From an uncultured Oscillospiraceae bacterium (GTDB lineage Bacteria; Bacillota; Clostridia; Oscillospirales; Acutalibacteraceae): a DNA stretch of 64,000 nucleotides. Made by a program: the position numbers and the translations under genes. The stretch lies in assembly GCA_900544715.1 (NCBI GenBank), contig UQWL01000007.1:1-64000 (forward strand), read 5' to 3'. This document shows positions 1-8,731 of this stretch, in pieces (position 1 is the first letter of the stretch; every line of letters begins with the position of its first letter). The notes under the pieces are model-generated. The model was not told the DNA's origin and made no database searches. It saw nothing but the letters and a program-made list of their open reading frames with translations.

Positions 1-77
1 TATGGTTTTTCCAATACCCCTTCTCAAATCTCTTTGTTCAGTTTTCAGGGCGCAATAAGCTTGAAAGCAAAATTTAT

Positions 78-110
78 GCCGTCCGGTTTTTTAACCGAAC
101 GGCTGTTTTT
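78..110. terminator. Intrinsic terminator hairpin
   Basis: An 11-bp stem with one mismatch (GCCGTCCGGTT / AACCGAACGGC) closes on a short T loop and is followed on the plus strand by TGTTTTT. It would end a plus-strand transcript entering from the left. It also lies 26-58 bp past the minus-strand acetyltransferase stop, but the tail on that strand is poor. Confidence 0.6.
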
Positions 111-135
111 GCTATAAGGGATTATTTGCTGCTCT

Positions 136-639
136 TTATTTTCCAGGGGCAGTAGCTGAGATTTGCTTACCGAAATATAAAATCAATTCCCCATCCTCTA
201 CCTCTGCAAATAAAAACTCCGTGAACCCCAAGTGTAAGTAGATGGCAAGCGTTCTCGTTTCCTTTGCCTCTACGCCTATGGTCAGCTTTGTGATATGGTT
301 GCGGAGTGCAAACTGCTCCATTTCGCGGATTAGTTTGGAAATATGGCCTTTTCCCTCGTATGCTTTTTGAATCCGCAAGGCATTGATGTTTGCAGTGGCT
401 TTTCCATCACACAGTACTTTTCTGCCTGCGATGGCACTGCATGTGGGTGATAAAAGCAATGTGCCCTCTCCTACCGCATCCTCGTTGCACAGGACTAGGA
501 ATGTCACCGCCTTGCCTGAACGGTTATTCGTCATAAATTCTTTCTTCCATTCAATCCAGCGTTTATCATGCCTGTTTTCCGCAATGTTTCGATCCCAGAG
601 GGCTTCTAACTCCGCTTCCGTTGCCTGCCGATAAAGCAT
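136..639 (-). CDS. GNAT family N-acetyltransferase
   Basis: 167-residue single-domain acetyltransferase of the GNAT superfamily, expected to move an acetyl group from acetyl-CoA to an amine; the substrate cannot be predicted. The acetyl-CoA loop is visible as YEGKGHIS (residues 94-101), followed by the helix with LIREME, and the C-terminal AIYLHLGF motif (132-139) is typical of the fold. The ATG start is supported by AAGGGGAG about 7 bp upstream, and a promoter lies at 690-718. It stands alone on its strand and is not linked to the pho genes. Family assignment is firm, function open. Confidence 0.85.
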   Translation of the reverse strand: MLYRQATEAELEALWDRNIAENRHDKRWIEWKKEFMTNNRSGKAVTFLVLCNEDAVGEGTLLLSPTCSAIAGRKVLCDGKATANINALRIQKAYEGKGHISKLIREMEQFALRNHITKLTIGVEAKETRTLAIYLHLGFTEFLFAEVEDGELILYFGKQISATAPGK

Positions 640-689
640 GAGGAATCTCCCCTTCCCAGCGCGTGGGCTTTCATTGGTTTTACAATTTT

Positions 690-718
690 AATATAGAGCA
701 AATCAGGCGAAAGGGCAA
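690..718 (-). promoter_or_regulatory. Promoter of the GNAT gene
   Basis: On the minus strand TTGCCC (718-713) and TATATT (695-690) are separated by 17 bp, a good sigma-A promoter about 50 bp upstream of the acetyltransferase start. Confidence 0.6.
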
Positions 719-836
719 GGGTTTAATCAAAAGAACCATACTTTTATCCATAGAAATTATCATACGATAGCGGGCTGATCCTCATGCCGGAATAAGCAGG
801 CCCGTTTCTAGCCGATAGAAAAATGATCGATCCATG

Positions 837-864
837 TTGACAAGCAGAATCAATCTTATATAAT
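837..864 (+). promoter_or_regulatory. Perfect consensus sigma-A promoter
   Basis: TTGACA (837-842) and TATAAT (859-864) are both perfect consensus hexamers with a 16-bp spacer. The expected start of transcription near 871 gives a leader of about 118 nt before the small reading frame at 989. Apart from this promoter and the one at 690-718, the 640-988 stretch holds nothing I recognise. Confidence 0.75.
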
Positions 865-988
865 GAAATTAAGAAAGCATTTTTTATGATTTGCAAAGGC
901 TTTTCAATGACAATAGGCTTTGCTTGGACATACGATCAACTGACAGAAGAACATAATTGGAGAATCAAATAATTGTTTGGAGGAGCGT

Positions 989-1099
989 ATGAGTTTTTGG
1001 TCAGTCGCTCAAAATATCCTGATTCTATCCACGCTTTTCATTGGCGGGCTAGCATGCGGCTTTGAAGCGATTTATGAAATTAAGCAGGGCGGAAAGTGA
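989..1099 (+). CDS. Small single-pass membrane protein (36 aa)
   Basis: A 36-codon frame starting MSFWSVAQNILILSTLF and ending KQGGK. Residues 8-24 form one hydrophobic segment, followed by a charged tail, so a single-pass membrane peptide is expected. TTGGAGGAG lies 5-6 bp before the ATG, a perfect consensus promoter is upstream and a strong terminator hairpin is downstream (1204-1251), so it forms a complete monocistronic unit. I recognise no family. Small hydrophobic peptides of this kind include type I toxins and regulators of membrane complexes, but nothing here decides between these; an antisense RNA promoter was not found. Confidence 0.6.
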   Translation: MSFWSVAQNILILSTLFIGGLACGFEAIYEIKQGGK

Positions 1100-1203
1100 A
1101 GAATCTGGAAGAACATATCAATCGGTTTGCTACGGTTTATGCAGCCTTGGTTTGTTATACTCCGATGCATTAAATGGCCCCTTGTAAAGTTCTGTATGAC
1201 ACA

Positions 1204-1251
1204 AAAAACGGCAGGTCAGATGCAACTTTGCATCCTGAAGCTGCCGTTTTT
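1204..1251. terminator. Bidirectional terminator
   Basis: AAAAACGGCAG (1204-1214) pairs with CTGCCGTTTTT (1241-1251), and the inner arms TCAG/CTGA and ATGCA/TGCAT extend the stem. T-runs exist on both strands. It serves the plus-strand 36-codon gene and the minus-strand phoR gene that ends at 1284. Confidence 0.85.
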
Positions 1252-1283
1252 CTTGTGTGGGGCCGGATTACAGGAATCTTAAA

Positions 1284-3002
1284 TTAATGCGCCAACGGAA
1301 ACCGCACCTGAAACACCGTGCCTTTCTCCACCACACTATCCACACTGATATCACCGCCGTAGAGCTGCACAATATGCTTGACGATCGAGAGGCCAAGCCC
1401 TGTGCCGCCCAATTCCCTGGAGCGGCCCTTATCCACGCGATAGAACCGCTCGAAGATACGCGGCAGGCTTTCCTGTGGGATGCCGAGGCCGGTATCCTCT
1501 ACTCGGATGACCGCCATGCCGCGCACAGCCTGTGTGGCAACCAGGACGCTGCCGCCGGGGCGGTTATATTTGACGGCATTTTGGATGAGGTTTGTAAAGA
1601 GCTGAACCATCCGATCCGGATCCGCTCGAATGGTGAGCTCTGGCGTGAGCTCAGAGGAAAAGGTGACCTGCCGCTCCCGTGCCATTGGGGAAAGGTGCTC
1701 GAGTGTCTCCAGTGCGATCTTTGATACATCTGTGCGTTTGGTTTCCGGCGCTTTCTGCAAGCTGTTTTCGATCCGGGAAAGCTCTAAAAGATCGTCGATC
1801 AGCCGCTGCAAGCGATCCGCCTCAATGCCGATAATTTCATAGAATTTTGCCCGCGTCTGCGCATCCCGCTTTTCATCCTGAAGAAGCTCTACATAGCCGC
1901 GGATGGAGGTTAGCGGCGTTTTCAGCTCGTGCGTGACATTGGCAACGAATTCCCGGCGCATCTCTTCCAGCTGATGGAGCTTGGTTACATCCCGCACCAC
2001 GGCGAGCGCGCTTTTCGGCGCATAACTAAGCTTGGCGGCATAGAGTTGGAGCACGCAAGGGGCAGGGGCAGAGAACGTAATCTCTTTGGAGAGATCGTGG
2101 CCTGTTTCAATCGCTTCATCCATTGCCTGCTGGAGATAACGGTAATTTGTGCCGCATTCGGAAAGGGAAGTTGCACCTTCCGGGGCGGGGCCGAGCAGCT
2201 TTTCCGCCCGGCTGGTCAGCAAAATGAGCTGATTATTTTCAATGGAAACAACGCCTTCATCCAGGCCCTGCAAAATGGCGCGCAGCCGTTCGTTGCTTAA
2301 ACGCAATTCGTCGCTCGTGTCGCTCAGCTCCTGTGTGACGGAGTTCAGTGCGGTGCTTAATTCGCTCAACTCGCCTTTTGGCTGTGCACGCTGGGAAAGA
2401 TCCCCTGCGGCGATCCGGTTTGCAATAGTGGTTAAATCAGATACAGGCTTGACAGAACGCGCCGCCCAGATGCGGGAGAGGAAGAATGCAATGAAGATCC
2501 CTGCCAAAAGGCCAATGCAGGCATACAGGCCCAGCAGCAGTGCAGAATGCCAAACGCTTGCCAGCGGCATGGCTGCCCGGTAGACGATGCCGTTAGAGGC
2601 ATAGGCCGCGTAGGAATAGAGAATGGAAGTGGATTCACTTTTGCGCGTGTCAAATCCCCACCCATCAGAACGCGCCTGCTGAACCTCGGGGCGGTCCGAA
2701 TGGGTTTGGCCGAGTGTCGAATCCGGACCGCTGTCTGCAACCACGCGACCATCCGGGCCGAGGATCGTAATGCGGATATCCAGTCCGTTGCCGGAGAGTG
2801 CGCCGGCGTAGCGGTCTGAAAAGTCATCGGGGTTTTCCAGCAGGGATTCGCCCTGCGCGCTGAGGATCAGCAGAATGCTTTTCAGCTGTGTTTGCGTTTG
2901 GCGCAGGTTATACCGCTGGACAAGGGGCATAGAAAGCAGAAAAGCCGCGATCAGGCTGACCACGGCAGACACGGTAAATAGGCGGATCAGATGCTTTTTC
3001 AT
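1284..3002 (-). CDS. phoR: Phosphate-regulon sensor histidine kinase PhoR
   Basis: 572-residue membrane histidine kinase. Order of parts: membrane segment (about 8-28), extracytoplasmic domain (29-150), second membrane segment (153-176), HAMP (about 177-228), PAS-like domain (about 235-340), HisKA with the phosphorylated His358 in THELKTPL, and HATPase with N-box NLIQNAVKYN (471-480), DTGLGIP (503-509) and GGTGLGL (532-538). This is the architecture of Gram-positive PhoR/ResE kinases. It follows the response regulator by 20 bp and closes the gene block that contains pstSCAB-phoU, which supports a role in phosphate-starvation signalling. PhoU and Pst probably modulate it, as known for the family. 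Confidence 0.9.
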   Translation of the reverse strand: MKKHLIRLFTVSAVVSLIAAFLLSMPLVQRYNLRQTQTQLKSILLILSAQGESLLENPDDFSDRYAGALSGNGLDIRITILGPDGRVVADSGPDSTLGQTHSDRPEVQQARSDGWGFDTRKSESTSILYSYAAYASNGIVYRAAMPLASVWHSALLLGLYACIGLLAGIFIAFFLSRIWAARSVKPVSDLTTIANRIAAGDLSQRAQPKGELSELSTALNSVTQELSDTSDELRLSNERLRAILQGLDEGVVSIENNQLILLTSRAEKLLGPAPEGATSLSECGTNYRYLQQAMDEAIETGHDLSKEITFSAPAPCVLQLYAAKLSYAPKSALAVVRDVTKLHQLEEMRREFVANVTHELKTPLTSIRGYVELLQDEKRDAQTRAKFYEIIGIEADRLQRLIDDLLELSRIENSLQKAPETKRTDVSKIALETLEHLSPMARERQVTFSSELTPELTIRADPDRMVQLFTNLIQNAVKYNRPGGSVLVATQAVRGMAVIRVEDTGLGIPQESLPRIFERFYRVDKGRSRELGGTGLGLSIVKHIVQLYGGDISVDSVVEKGTVFQVRFPLAH

Positions 3003-3022
3003 GGCGTTCCTCCAAGAAGCGG

Positions 3023-3718
3023 TCAGCGATTATCCTCTGCGAAACAATAGCCCACACCGCGCACGGTGAGGATATATTGGGGATGATCCGGTTCATCCTC
3101 AATTTTTTGGCGCAGGTAGCGGATGTGGACGTCTACCGTGCGGGTATCGCCGAAAAATTCTGTTTTCCAAACGCGCTCCAGCAGCATTTCACGCGTGAGT
3201 ACGCGGCCGGGTTTTTTCATCAGCTCATAGAGCAGATCAAATTCCCGCAGGGAAAGGGCGACTGGCGTTCCGCTTTTGGTGAGCTGATGGCGGGCAAGAT
3301 CAATGGTGAAAACGCCCCGCGTCATGCTTTCTTCCGGACCGCGCAGGTATTCCGCGCGCCGTAGGAGCGCCTTGACGCGCGCGGCAAGCTCTTTCACGCT
3401 GAAGGGCTTTGTCAGATAGTCGTCCGCACCGAATTCCAGGCCGAATACGCGGTCACCCTCGTCGCTGCGGGCGGTAAGCAGCAGGATGGGCAGATGCCGC
3501 TGCGCCGGATTCTCCCGAATGCTATGGCAAACGCTCAATCCGTCCGGCGGTGGCATCATCCAATCAAGCACCAGCGCATCCGGCATTCTTTGCTGCATGG
3601 CATATAGCACTTCGCTGCCGGAGGCAAATTCCTGTGTTTCAAAGCCCGCATCCTGAAGCCCAAAGGCGGCAAGCTGGCGGATATTAACTTCATCATCTAC
3701 GATATAAACCAATGGCAT
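3023..3718 (-). CDS. phoP: Phosphate-regulon response regulator PhoP/PhoB
   Basis: 231-residue OmpR-type regulator. The receiver domain shows the acidic pair D8-D9, phosphoacceptor Asp52 in LVLDWMMP and the conserved Lys in LTKPFS; the C-terminal winged helix has the VWKTEFFGDTRTVDVHIRYLRQK-type recognition region (about residues 185-210). An upstream in-frame TTG at 3736 exists, but the ATG at 3718 is preferred because GAGGG sits 7 bp before it. It is the presumed activator binding the Pho boxes at 12367-12421 and 15668-15711. Its gene lies 71 bp after the GH95 gene without a visible terminator, so co-transcription with upstream genes is likely. Confidence 0.9.
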   Translation of the reverse strand: MPLVYIVDDEVNIRQLAAFGLQDAGFETQEFASGSEVLYAMQQRMPDALVLDWMMPPPDGLSVCHSIRENPAQRHLPILLLTARSDEGDRVFGLEFGADDYLTKPFSVKELAARVKALLRRAEYLRGPEESMTRGVFTIDLARHQLTKSGTPVALSLREFDLLYELMKKPGRVLTREMLLERVWKTEFFGDTRTVDVHIRYLRQKIEDEPDHPQYILTVRGVGYCFAEDNR

Positions 3719-3789
3719 AAAGATACCCTCTTTCAAGTTGGGATGACTAAAAAGCGGGGATGCAATTTGAATGCGTCAGGGGATTTGTG

Positions 3790-6105
3790 TCAAGCCTGAG
3801 CAGTGGAGCAAGGGGCTATTGCCCAGCCGCTTTTTACAGAATATACAAGGTGATCGCCTTGCTGTAGATTGAATCCGGAAGCCTTCTGCCCCGGAATACG
3901 GATATGGCAAAAGCCGCCCGCGCGGGAGAGCACCTGTGCATGAATCAACCTGCCCTGCGCCCATTGCGCATCCACGGCGAAATTTCCTCTCGCAACAAGG
4001 CCTTGAAAAGAGCCGTTTGGCCATGCCTCTGGCAGAGCGGGCAGAAGATCAATGACGCCTGCATGGCTTTGCAGGAGCATTTCGGCCACACCTGCCGTGC
4101 CGCCGAAGTTGCCGTCGATCTGGAAGGGGGGATGTGTATCCCACAGATTCGGCAGCGTGCCAAAGCGCAGCAGATCGCCGTAGAGCTTGTGCGCGCGGTT
4201 GCCATCCCCGGTACGGGCCCAGAGGTTGATGCGGTGTGCCATCGCCCATCCGGTGGATTTATCGCCGCGGCGGTTGAGCGTGACCTTTGCAGCCGCCATC
4301 CACTCCGGCGTTTCTCTTGTGATGCAAGAGCCGGGATACAGGCCGACCAAATGCGAGATATGGCGGTGATGTGCTTCGCCGATCTCGCCGTATTTTTGTT
4401 CTTCCCGGAATTCCTTCACCTGGCCGGAGGAACCGATTTGGACGGGATCGAGCCTTGGAAGCTGCTCTCGGAGGGTTTGGATCAGCGGGGAGTCCACATT
4501 CAGCTCGCGTGCCGCCTCAATGGTGTTTTTGTGGTTTTCCCAGACCATCTGCTGATCGAAGGCACAGCCCTCGGTCATATAATAATTGTGATCTTTTTGC
4601 TGCTCCGGCGAGGCGGAGGCGGTCACGAGCAGATTGCCGTTGCGCTCTTCCAGCGTTTTGGAGAGAAAGTTTGCCATGCCATATAAAACGGGATAGACCT
4701 GCTCCAAAACACGGCGATCCATCGTGAACGCATAGGCGTCCCAGAGGAGCATGGAGGTAAAGGCGCCTGTGCCCGGGCCGGAATGCTTGCTTGCGCCCTC
4801 AATTGTATAAAGCCATGCGCCCGTGCCGATCGTCCAGCCGTTTTTGCCGGGCGCATCCAGGCGGCTGGGATGCAGGCGCCCAATGTATTCATCTGCTTTT
4901 CGCTCTGCTAGGGGAAGATAGGCGCGGTTATAATCCACGTAGGCAGTGAACGTTTCGGCCAAATTGGTGGAAAATGCGGGCCAGTAATTCATTTGCACAT
5001 TGATATTATGCCAGTAGCCGCAGCTCCACGGTGGATTGTCGTGGCAGTTCCATGTGCCCTGCAAATTGGCGGGCGGCGTTCCCTCACGGGAGGAGGCGAT
5101 CAGGAGATAGCGGCCATATTGAAAATAGAGCTCCTCTAAATAGCGCGCGTGCGCATCTTTTTTGGGGGGGAGGCGCAGGCGGCTGCGCAGCCGCTGTTCC
5201 GCCGCATAGCGCCGGTAATGCTGCAACAGCAGATCGGTAGGAAACCGCGGCGCTTTCCCGCCGAAATCCACCGCCGCACGGTGAAAGTATTGCGTGTAAT
5301 CCGCAAGGTGGCGGGCGTAAAGCGTATCGTACGATTTTTCGCAGGCGGCTTCCAAAATCGCTGTGACCTGCTCATGCGGGTGCGGATAGGGCGCGAGCTT
5401 TTTCGCCCGGTCTTCCTCCAGAAAGACGCGGCTTTCCATCCGGTAATTGGTGCCGAGCGCAATCAGGAGGAGGGCGGAATCGGCGCCCTCAACCCGGAGG
5501 GAAGCATGCTCCCCGTGCGCATCCGTCTGGATGGAGAGGGAACCTCCCTGCGGCAGCACCCGAAACTGCCCTTCAAACAGAATATTGTAGTAATGCATTC
5601 GCCCGGAAAGAAGGAGCGTATCCCCATCCGCCGTGACCGTGCCGCTTTTGCCTGCCTGATCGCCTTCTTCCAGGCTATAATCCCGCACAAAGGGAATTGT
5701 GGGGCGCAGGGTAAAACGGAGGGAGGCAGGCTTAGATGCGGTCAGATAGACCGCCATGACCCGATCTGGGTAGCTGGTAAAATACGTGCGCTCATAGTGC
5801 ACGCCTGCGCAGTCGTATTTCACATAGGCGGCAGCCTCGTTGAGAAGCAGGCCCCGCTCATAGTTTTCCACCAATGTGTGCCCAAAGTCCAGATACGTTT
5901 CTGAAAAATTATTGAGCCCGCCGATGCCGTAGGGGTTGGAGAGCGATTTTTCCGTCAGCTGGATGCGCTCCGTATCGGTGCGGCCAAATACGTTCGCGCC
6001 AAAATAGCCGTTGCCGAGGGGGAGAGACCATTTTTCCCAGGCTTCCGCCTCGCTCATTTGATCCGCAAGGGCAGGGGATTGGTACCATAAGCGATAGGGC
6101 TTCAC
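3790..6105 (-). CDS. GH95 alpha-L-fucosidase (cytoplasmic)
   Basis: 771 residues, full length for glycoside hydrolase family 95, which cleaves alpha-1,2-linked L-fucose (some members L-galactose) by inversion. Family landmarks: N-terminal LPLGNGYFGANVFG, NINVQMNYWP (N367 and N369 match the base-activating asparagines), TASASPEQ (E501 matches the general acid) and DGNFGGTAG (D664). There is no signal peptide, so it should act on imported oligosaccharides. The start is GTG with AGGTGG upstream. It lies between phoU and phoP, an unusual place for a glycosidase, and is preceded by its own promoter inside the repeat at 6172-6290. Confidence 0.92.
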   Translation of the reverse strand: MKPYRLWYQSPALADQMSEAEAWEKWSLPLGNGYFGANVFGRTDTERIQLTEKSLSNPYGIGGLNNFSETYLDFGHTLVENYERGLLLNEAAAYVKYDCAGVHYERTYFTSYPDRVMAVYLTASKPASLRFTLRPTIPFVRDYSLEEGDQAGKSGTVTADGDTLLLSGRMHYYNILFEGQFRVLPQGGSLSIQTDAHGEHASLRVEGADSALLLIALGTNYRMESRVFLEEDRAKKLAPYPHPHEQVTAILEAACEKSYDTLYARHLADYTQYFHRAAVDFGGKAPRFPTDLLLQHYRRYAAEQRLRSRLRLPPKKDAHARYLEELYFQYGRYLLIASSREGTPPANLQGTWNCHDNPPWSCGYWHNINVQMNYWPAFSTNLAETFTAYVDYNRAYLPLAERKADEYIGRLHPSRLDAPGKNGWTIGTGAWLYTIEGASKHSGPGTGAFTSMLLWDAYAFTMDRRVLEQVYPVLYGMANFLSKTLEERNGNLLVTASASPEQQKDHNYYMTEGCAFDQQMVWENHKNTIEAARELNVDSPLIQTLREQLPRLDPVQIGSSGQVKEFREEQKYGEIGEAHHRHISHLVGLYPGSCITRETPEWMAAAKVTLNRRGDKSTGWAMAHRINLWARTGDGNRAHKLYGDLLRFGTLPNLWDTHPPFQIDGNFGGTAGVAEMLLQSHAGVIDLLPALPEAWPNGSFQGLVARGNFAVDAQWAQGRLIHAQVLSRAGGFCHIRIPGQKASGFNLQQGDHLVYSVKSGWAIAPCSTAQA

Positions 6106-6171
6106 ACTGCCACCTCATTTTTTGATTGATAGAATGATGTTTGCAAATATTACGCGCAGAGCCTCCCGCCG

Positions 6172-6290
6172 CAAAAATGGCGTTGACGCCGCGCGGCAGG
6201 AGGCGTTTTACGCCGACAGGCATTTTTCTAATGCGTTCAAGTTTCAAAGCTTGAAACTTTGCGACCCGTTTAACGCTATTTTATCATAAA
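6172..6290 (-). repeat. Interspersed promoter/leader repeat, copy 1
   Basis: On the minus strand this segment begins with TTTATGATAAAATAGC, then a 9-bp palindromic hairpin (plus-strand 6239-6259), then a GC-rich core of about 56 bp (6175-6230) matching the copy at 25951-26054 with three substitutions and one indel. Both copies point toward the gene they precede (here GH95). A potential short frame (PVGVKRLLPRG...) crosses the core, but all three differences between copies change the amino acid, so conservation is at the nucleic-acid level. A mobile regulatory element of REP/MITE kind is a possibility. Confidence 0.7.
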
Positions 6291-6305
6291 GCAGGAGCAA
6301 TGCAA
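6278..6305 (-). promoter_or_regulatory. Promoter upstream of the GH95 gene
   Basis: TTGCAT (6305-6300) and TAAAAT (6283-6278) on the minus strand with a 16-bp spacer. The -10 region is part of the interspersed repeat. It lies between the phoU stop and GH95 and would allow GH95-phoPR to be transcribed apart from pst. Confidence 0.55.
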
Positions 6306-6322
6306 CGTGTTTTTCAGCGGAT

Positions 6323-7003
6323 TTATTTTTCTGCGGTGATTGCGCCCTGGTTGAGATCGGGGTGCTCACCTGTTTCAATGAAGATCGTCCATTCCGCAAT
6401 ATTTGTGGCGTGGTCGGCGATCCGCTCGATATATTTGGCGATAAACATATAGTCCGCCCCGCGCGGCACCACCACGGGCTGCCCCTCAATGGCGGCGCAG
6501 ATTTCGAGTATCGTGCGGGAAAACAGTGCATCCACATCATCGTCGCGGTCGCACACCTCATAGGAGAGCGCGATATCGTGCGATACAAAGGCGGAGAGCG
6601 CGTCGTCAAACATGCTTCGTGCGTGCTCCAGCATTTCCCCCAGGTGCACGGGCGGCCGCGCGCTTTCACTCAGGGGCGCAAGCGCACGCAGAATCTCGCA
6701 GGTATCGCAGCATTGGTCGGAGATGCGCTCCATATCGGTCACAATCTTCAGGGCAGCGGTGATGGTGCGCAGGTCGCGCGCCAACGGCTGCTGTAGGGCG
6801 ATGATGTTCACGCAGCTGTCTTCGATACGGCGCTCCATGGTGTTCACGGTTTCTTCCCGCCGGGCGACTGCGGCGGCGGTTTCTGGATTTGGCTGGCGCA
6901 GCATCTGGAGCGTGTCAGCGAGAATCGTATCGATGAGATGCCCCAGATCGACAAGGCTGCCCTTGAGATCGCTCATTTCGTGTTCAAACAGGTTCCTAGG
7001 CAT
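6323..7003 (-). CDS. phoU: Phosphate signalling regulator PhoU
   Basis: 226 residues, the usual size of PhoU: two three-helix bundles, each with the metal-binding pattern seen here as E/D-rich helices (REETVNTMERRIEDS near residue 50 and DDDVDALFSR near 153). PhoU links the Pst transporter to the PhoR kinase and prevents excess phosphate uptake. It lies 22 bp after pstB with AGGGG before its ATG, so it ends the pst operon proper. Confidence 0.92.
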   Translation of the reverse strand: MPRNLFEHEMSDLKGSLVDLGHLIDTILADTLQMLRQPNPETAAAVARREETVNTMERRIEDSCVNIIALQQPLARDLRTITAALKIVTDMERISDQCCDTCEILRALAPLSESARPPVHLGEMLEHARSMFDDALSAFVSHDIALSYEVCDRDDDVDALFSRTILEICAAIEGQPVVVPRGADYMFIAKYIERIADHATNIAEWTIFIETGEHPDLNQGAITAEK

Positions 7004-7025
7004 ATTTTAAGCCCCTTTCTGAATA

Positions 7026-7784
7026 TTAGCCGAACCGCCCGGTGATATAATCCTCCGTGCGCTTATCATGCGGCATGCTGAATATCGCCTGCGTCGCGTC
7101 GTATTCCACGATCTCCCCCAGAAGGAAGAAGGCGGTGCGGTCGCTGATGCGGGCGGCCTGCTGCATGTTGTGCGTAACGATGACAACGGTGTATTTCTTC
7201 TTCAGTTCCGCCATCAGGTCTTCGATTTTGGTGGTGGAAATCGGATCGAGGGCGCTGGTCGGTTCATCCATGAGCAGGATATCCGGTTCTACTGCCAGCG
7301 CGCGGGCAATGCAAAGGCGCTGGTGCTGGCCGCCGGAGAGGCCGAGCGCGGATTTTTTGAGCCGATCTTTTACCTCATCCCAGAGCGCGGCCTCCCGCAG
7401 GGAACGCTCCACAATCTCGTCGAGCTCGTGCTTTTTTTTGACGCCATGCACACGCGGCCCGTATGCAATATTATCGTAGACGGACATGGGAAAGGGGTTT
7501 GGCTTCTGAAAAACCATGCCTGCCCGCCGGCGTAGGAGCGTCACGTCTGTCTGTGGGGCATAGATATCCTCGCCGTCAATGAAAACGCCGCCGGTGATCT
7601 TGCATCCCTCTACGAGGTCGTTCATTCGGTTGAGCGTTTTCAGGCAGGTTGATTTTCCGCAGCCGGAGGGGCCGATGAAAGCGGTGATTTCCTTTTCCGG
7701 GATATCCATCGTCAGGCCCTTGAGCGCATGGAAATCACCGTAGTATAAATGAAGGTCGCGCAGGGCGACTTTTGGGTTGCTCAT
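7026..7784 (-). CDS. pstB: Phosphate ABC transporter ATPase PstB
   Basis: 252 residues with Walker A GPSGCGKST, the PstB-type insert with MVFQKPNPFP, signature LSGGQ and Walker B LLMDEPTSALD. It powers high-affinity phosphate import through PstC/PstA on the inner face of the membrane. AAAGGAG supports the ATG start. pstA is 35 bp upstream and phoU 22 bp downstream, the classic pstCAB-phoU order. Confidence 0.96.
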   Translation of the reverse strand: MSNPKVALRDLHLYYGDFHALKGLTMDIPEKEITAFIGPSGCGKSTCLKTLNRMNDLVEGCKITGGVFIDGEDIYAPQTDVTLLRRRAGMVFQKPNPFPMSVYDNIAYGPRVHGVKKKHELDEIVERSLREAALWDEVKDRLKKSALGLSGGQHQRLCIARALAVEPDILLMDEPTSALDPISTTKIEDLMAELKKKYTVVIVTHNMQQAARISDRTAFFLLGEIVEYDATQAIFSMPHDKRTEDYITGRFG

Positions 7785-7819
7785 TGTGTTTCTGCTCCTT
7801 TCAGAATCGGTTGCGGGTT

Positions 7820-8731
7820 TTAGCCCTGCTTTTTGCGCAGCGCCCGCGCAAAGATGCCTGCGAGCCGGTTGAGGAGGAAAACCAGGATCAGCAGCACCGC
7901 CGCCGTGGCATAGGGGACGGAAATTGGGTCACGCGCCTCCATTGCCGAGGTGTAAAGAAAGAGGGAGAGCGTGCAGCCTTGGCCCATGATATGGCCGAAG
8001 AGTTCCTCTGGCAGCCGGAAGCCCGATACACCCACCGTGAAAAGAAGCGCGGCTGTTTCGCCGACGATCCGCCCCATGGCGAGCACGATTGCGGTGGCGA
8101 TGCCGGGCATGGCGCAGGGTAGCAGAATGGAAAAAATGACGCGCAGCTTTGATGCGCCCAGCGCCATCGCGCCCTCCAGATAACCTTGTGGGACTGCGAT
8201 GAGTGCTTCCTCTGTAGTGCGCACGATCGTGGGGAGGATACAGATGGCCATGGTCAGGCATCCTGCCAGGATGCTGTATTGTAGCTGAAAGCTGATGCAA
8301 AAAACCGCGTAACCAAACAGGCCGAAAATGATGGATGGAATGCCGGAGAGCACCTCGGTTGCGAAACGGATTGTTTTTACAAGCCGGCCTTTTTTGGCAT
8401 ACTGTGTCAGATATACTGCACAGCATACGCCGATTGGGACGGCAATGAGCAGCGTGATGACCACAACATAAATTGTGTTGATGATCATGGGCAAGATACC
8501 CTTGCTGCCCGTCCGGCTGGCGGAATAGGTGCTCGAAAGGAACTCCCAGGAAATATGAGGCAGGCCATTCCACAGGATGTGGCCGAGGATTGCGGCGAGA
8601 ACTGCAACCGTGCAAAAGGCGCAAAGATAAATCAGCGCCCGCAGGGCGGCGTCTTTCACACGCAATTGCCTGCGTGCAAGGGAGTTAGGGGGAGTAGGGG
8701 CGGCAGAATCTGCCACATTTTTATGCTTCAC
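7820..8731 (-). CDS. pstA: Phosphate ABC transporter permease PstA
   Basis: About 303 residues with six predicted membrane helices and the EAA-loop type sequence ALMALGASKLRVIFSI typical of ABC importer permeases (here EGAMALGASK). The frame is open to 8773, but GTG at 8731 is the preferred start: AAGGGG lies about 9 bp upstream and the overlap with pstC is then only 11 bp. It pairs with PstC to form the channel for phosphate. Confidence 0.93.
   Translation of the reverse strand: MKHKNVADSAAPTPPNSLARRQLRVKDAALRALIYLCAFCTVAVLAAILGHILWNGLPHISWEFLSSTYSASRTGSKGILPMIINTIYVVVITLLIAVPIGVCCAVYLTQYAKKGRLVKTIRFATEVLSGIPSIIFGLFGYAVFCISFQLQYSILAGCLTMAICILPTIVRTTEEALIAVPQGYLEGAMALGASKLRVIFSILLPCAMPGIATAIVLAMGRIVGETAALLFTVGVSGFRLPEELFGHIMGQGCTLSLFLYTSAMEARDPISVPYATAAVLLILVFLLNRLAGIFARALRKKQG

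Noticed and set aside
6175..6230. Conserved short peptide (PVGVKRLLPRG...) encoded by the interspersed repeat
   Set aside because: All three substitutions between the two copies change the amino acid and there is no ribosome binding site, so the match is better explained at the DNA or RNA level.
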